Positions 13,328 to 13,509 of a stretch of 13,509 bases of DNA are shown in pieces. The notes under the pieces are model-generated. The model was given only the letters and a program-made list of their open reading frames with translations. It had not been told where the DNA came from and searched no databases. A program made the position numbers and the translations under genes. This stretch comes from Lysobacterales bacterium (lineage in GTDB: Bacteria > Pseudomonadota > Gammaproteobacteria > Xanthomonadales > SZUA-36). How positions within the stretch are numbered: the stretch's first letter is position 1; each line of letters opens with the position of its first letter. The stretch lies in NCBI GenBank assembly GCA_026193295.1, contig JAPHSB010000402.1:1-13509 (forward strand), given 5' to 3'.

Positions 13328-13509
13328 AACGTGCATCAAAGAGCGCCTCCAGCCGAAATCACACGGCTAAACTGGGTATTTGAAAAATTTTGCATTGGGT
13401 CGTTGGCGGATGTCAGCCCCCATGCTCCACCCATAGCCGCTTCCGGGTGGTAAGCGGAACAGAATCAGCGGAAGGTACGAGACTCGGTTATGGCCGTTCT
13501 CGGCCAGGA
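13328..13509. other. Terminal stretch with no recognised gene
   Basis: No frame with coding character is visible on either strand. It starts with an AT-rich patch (GAAAAATTTTGC at 13382-13393) and then becomes GC-rich, with short imperfect inverted repeats around GGCCGTTCTCGGCC (13493-13506). It could be intergenic space or part of a dispersed element that continues beyond the window. Confidence 0.35.

Noticed and set aside
12538..13329. Minus-strand open frame of 263 codons
   Set aside because: Antisense to the aldo/keto reductase, whose catalytic tetrad is intact on the plus strand.
1..13509. CRISPR array, tRNA, insertion sequence or toxin-antitoxin pair
   Set aside because: I looked for spaced direct repeats, cloverleaf-like hairpins, transposase motifs and paired small genes on both strands and found none that stand up.

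Overview
The window is GC-rich bacterial chromosome with dense, well-spaced genes. Gene content (bacterial GlgA, RsgA, MddA, a Rieske/glutamate-synthase-type remnant, a DUF3604 protein, a GH16 enzyme) suggests a Gammaproteobacterium or similar proteobacterium with a marine or sediment lifestyle. That placement is an inference from gene types; there is no rRNA or other taxonomic marker. I see no tRNA, rRNA, CRISPR array, insertion sequence, integrase or phage gene.

Left part (1-3836): glycogen synthase glgA on the minus strand is followed 30 bases downstream by an ATP-grasp ligase gene that runs off the left edge. It is opposed across an 82-base divergent gap by a second, clearly paralogous ATP-grasp gene on the plus strand. 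The two ligases align almost without gaps over about 310 residues. A pair of uncharacterised carboxylate-ligase-type enzymes bracketing a glycogen synthase is the most system-like feature here.

Middle part (3837-7180): a zone of gene decay. A short-chain dehydrogenase with an export signal has lost its whole catalytic centre by an apparently in-frame internal deletion. An EamA-type transporter looks intact. Next lies a stretch of debris containing a relic of a Rieske-glutamate synthase-like gene with an internal deletion, a frameshift and no C-terminus. A 15-codon reading frame with a strong Shine-Dalgarno sequence sits in the same debris. An intact methanethiol S-methyltransferase (mddA) follows.

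Right part (7181-13509): a large exported DUF3604 protein ending at a strong hairpin, a small AT-richer membrane-anchored hypothetical, an AT-rich gap with one doubtful small reading frame, and rsgA are all on the minus strand. A secreted family 16 glycoside hydrolase and an aldo/keto reductase follow on the plus strand. The reductase ends at a perfect 9-bp hairpin, and the last 180 bases show no gene.

Functionally the window mixes carbohydrate storage (glgA), extracellular polysaccharide attack (GH16), sulfur gas metabolism (mddA) and ribosome assembly (rsgA). Apart from the ATP-grasp/glgA cluster, the genes do not form one evident pathway.
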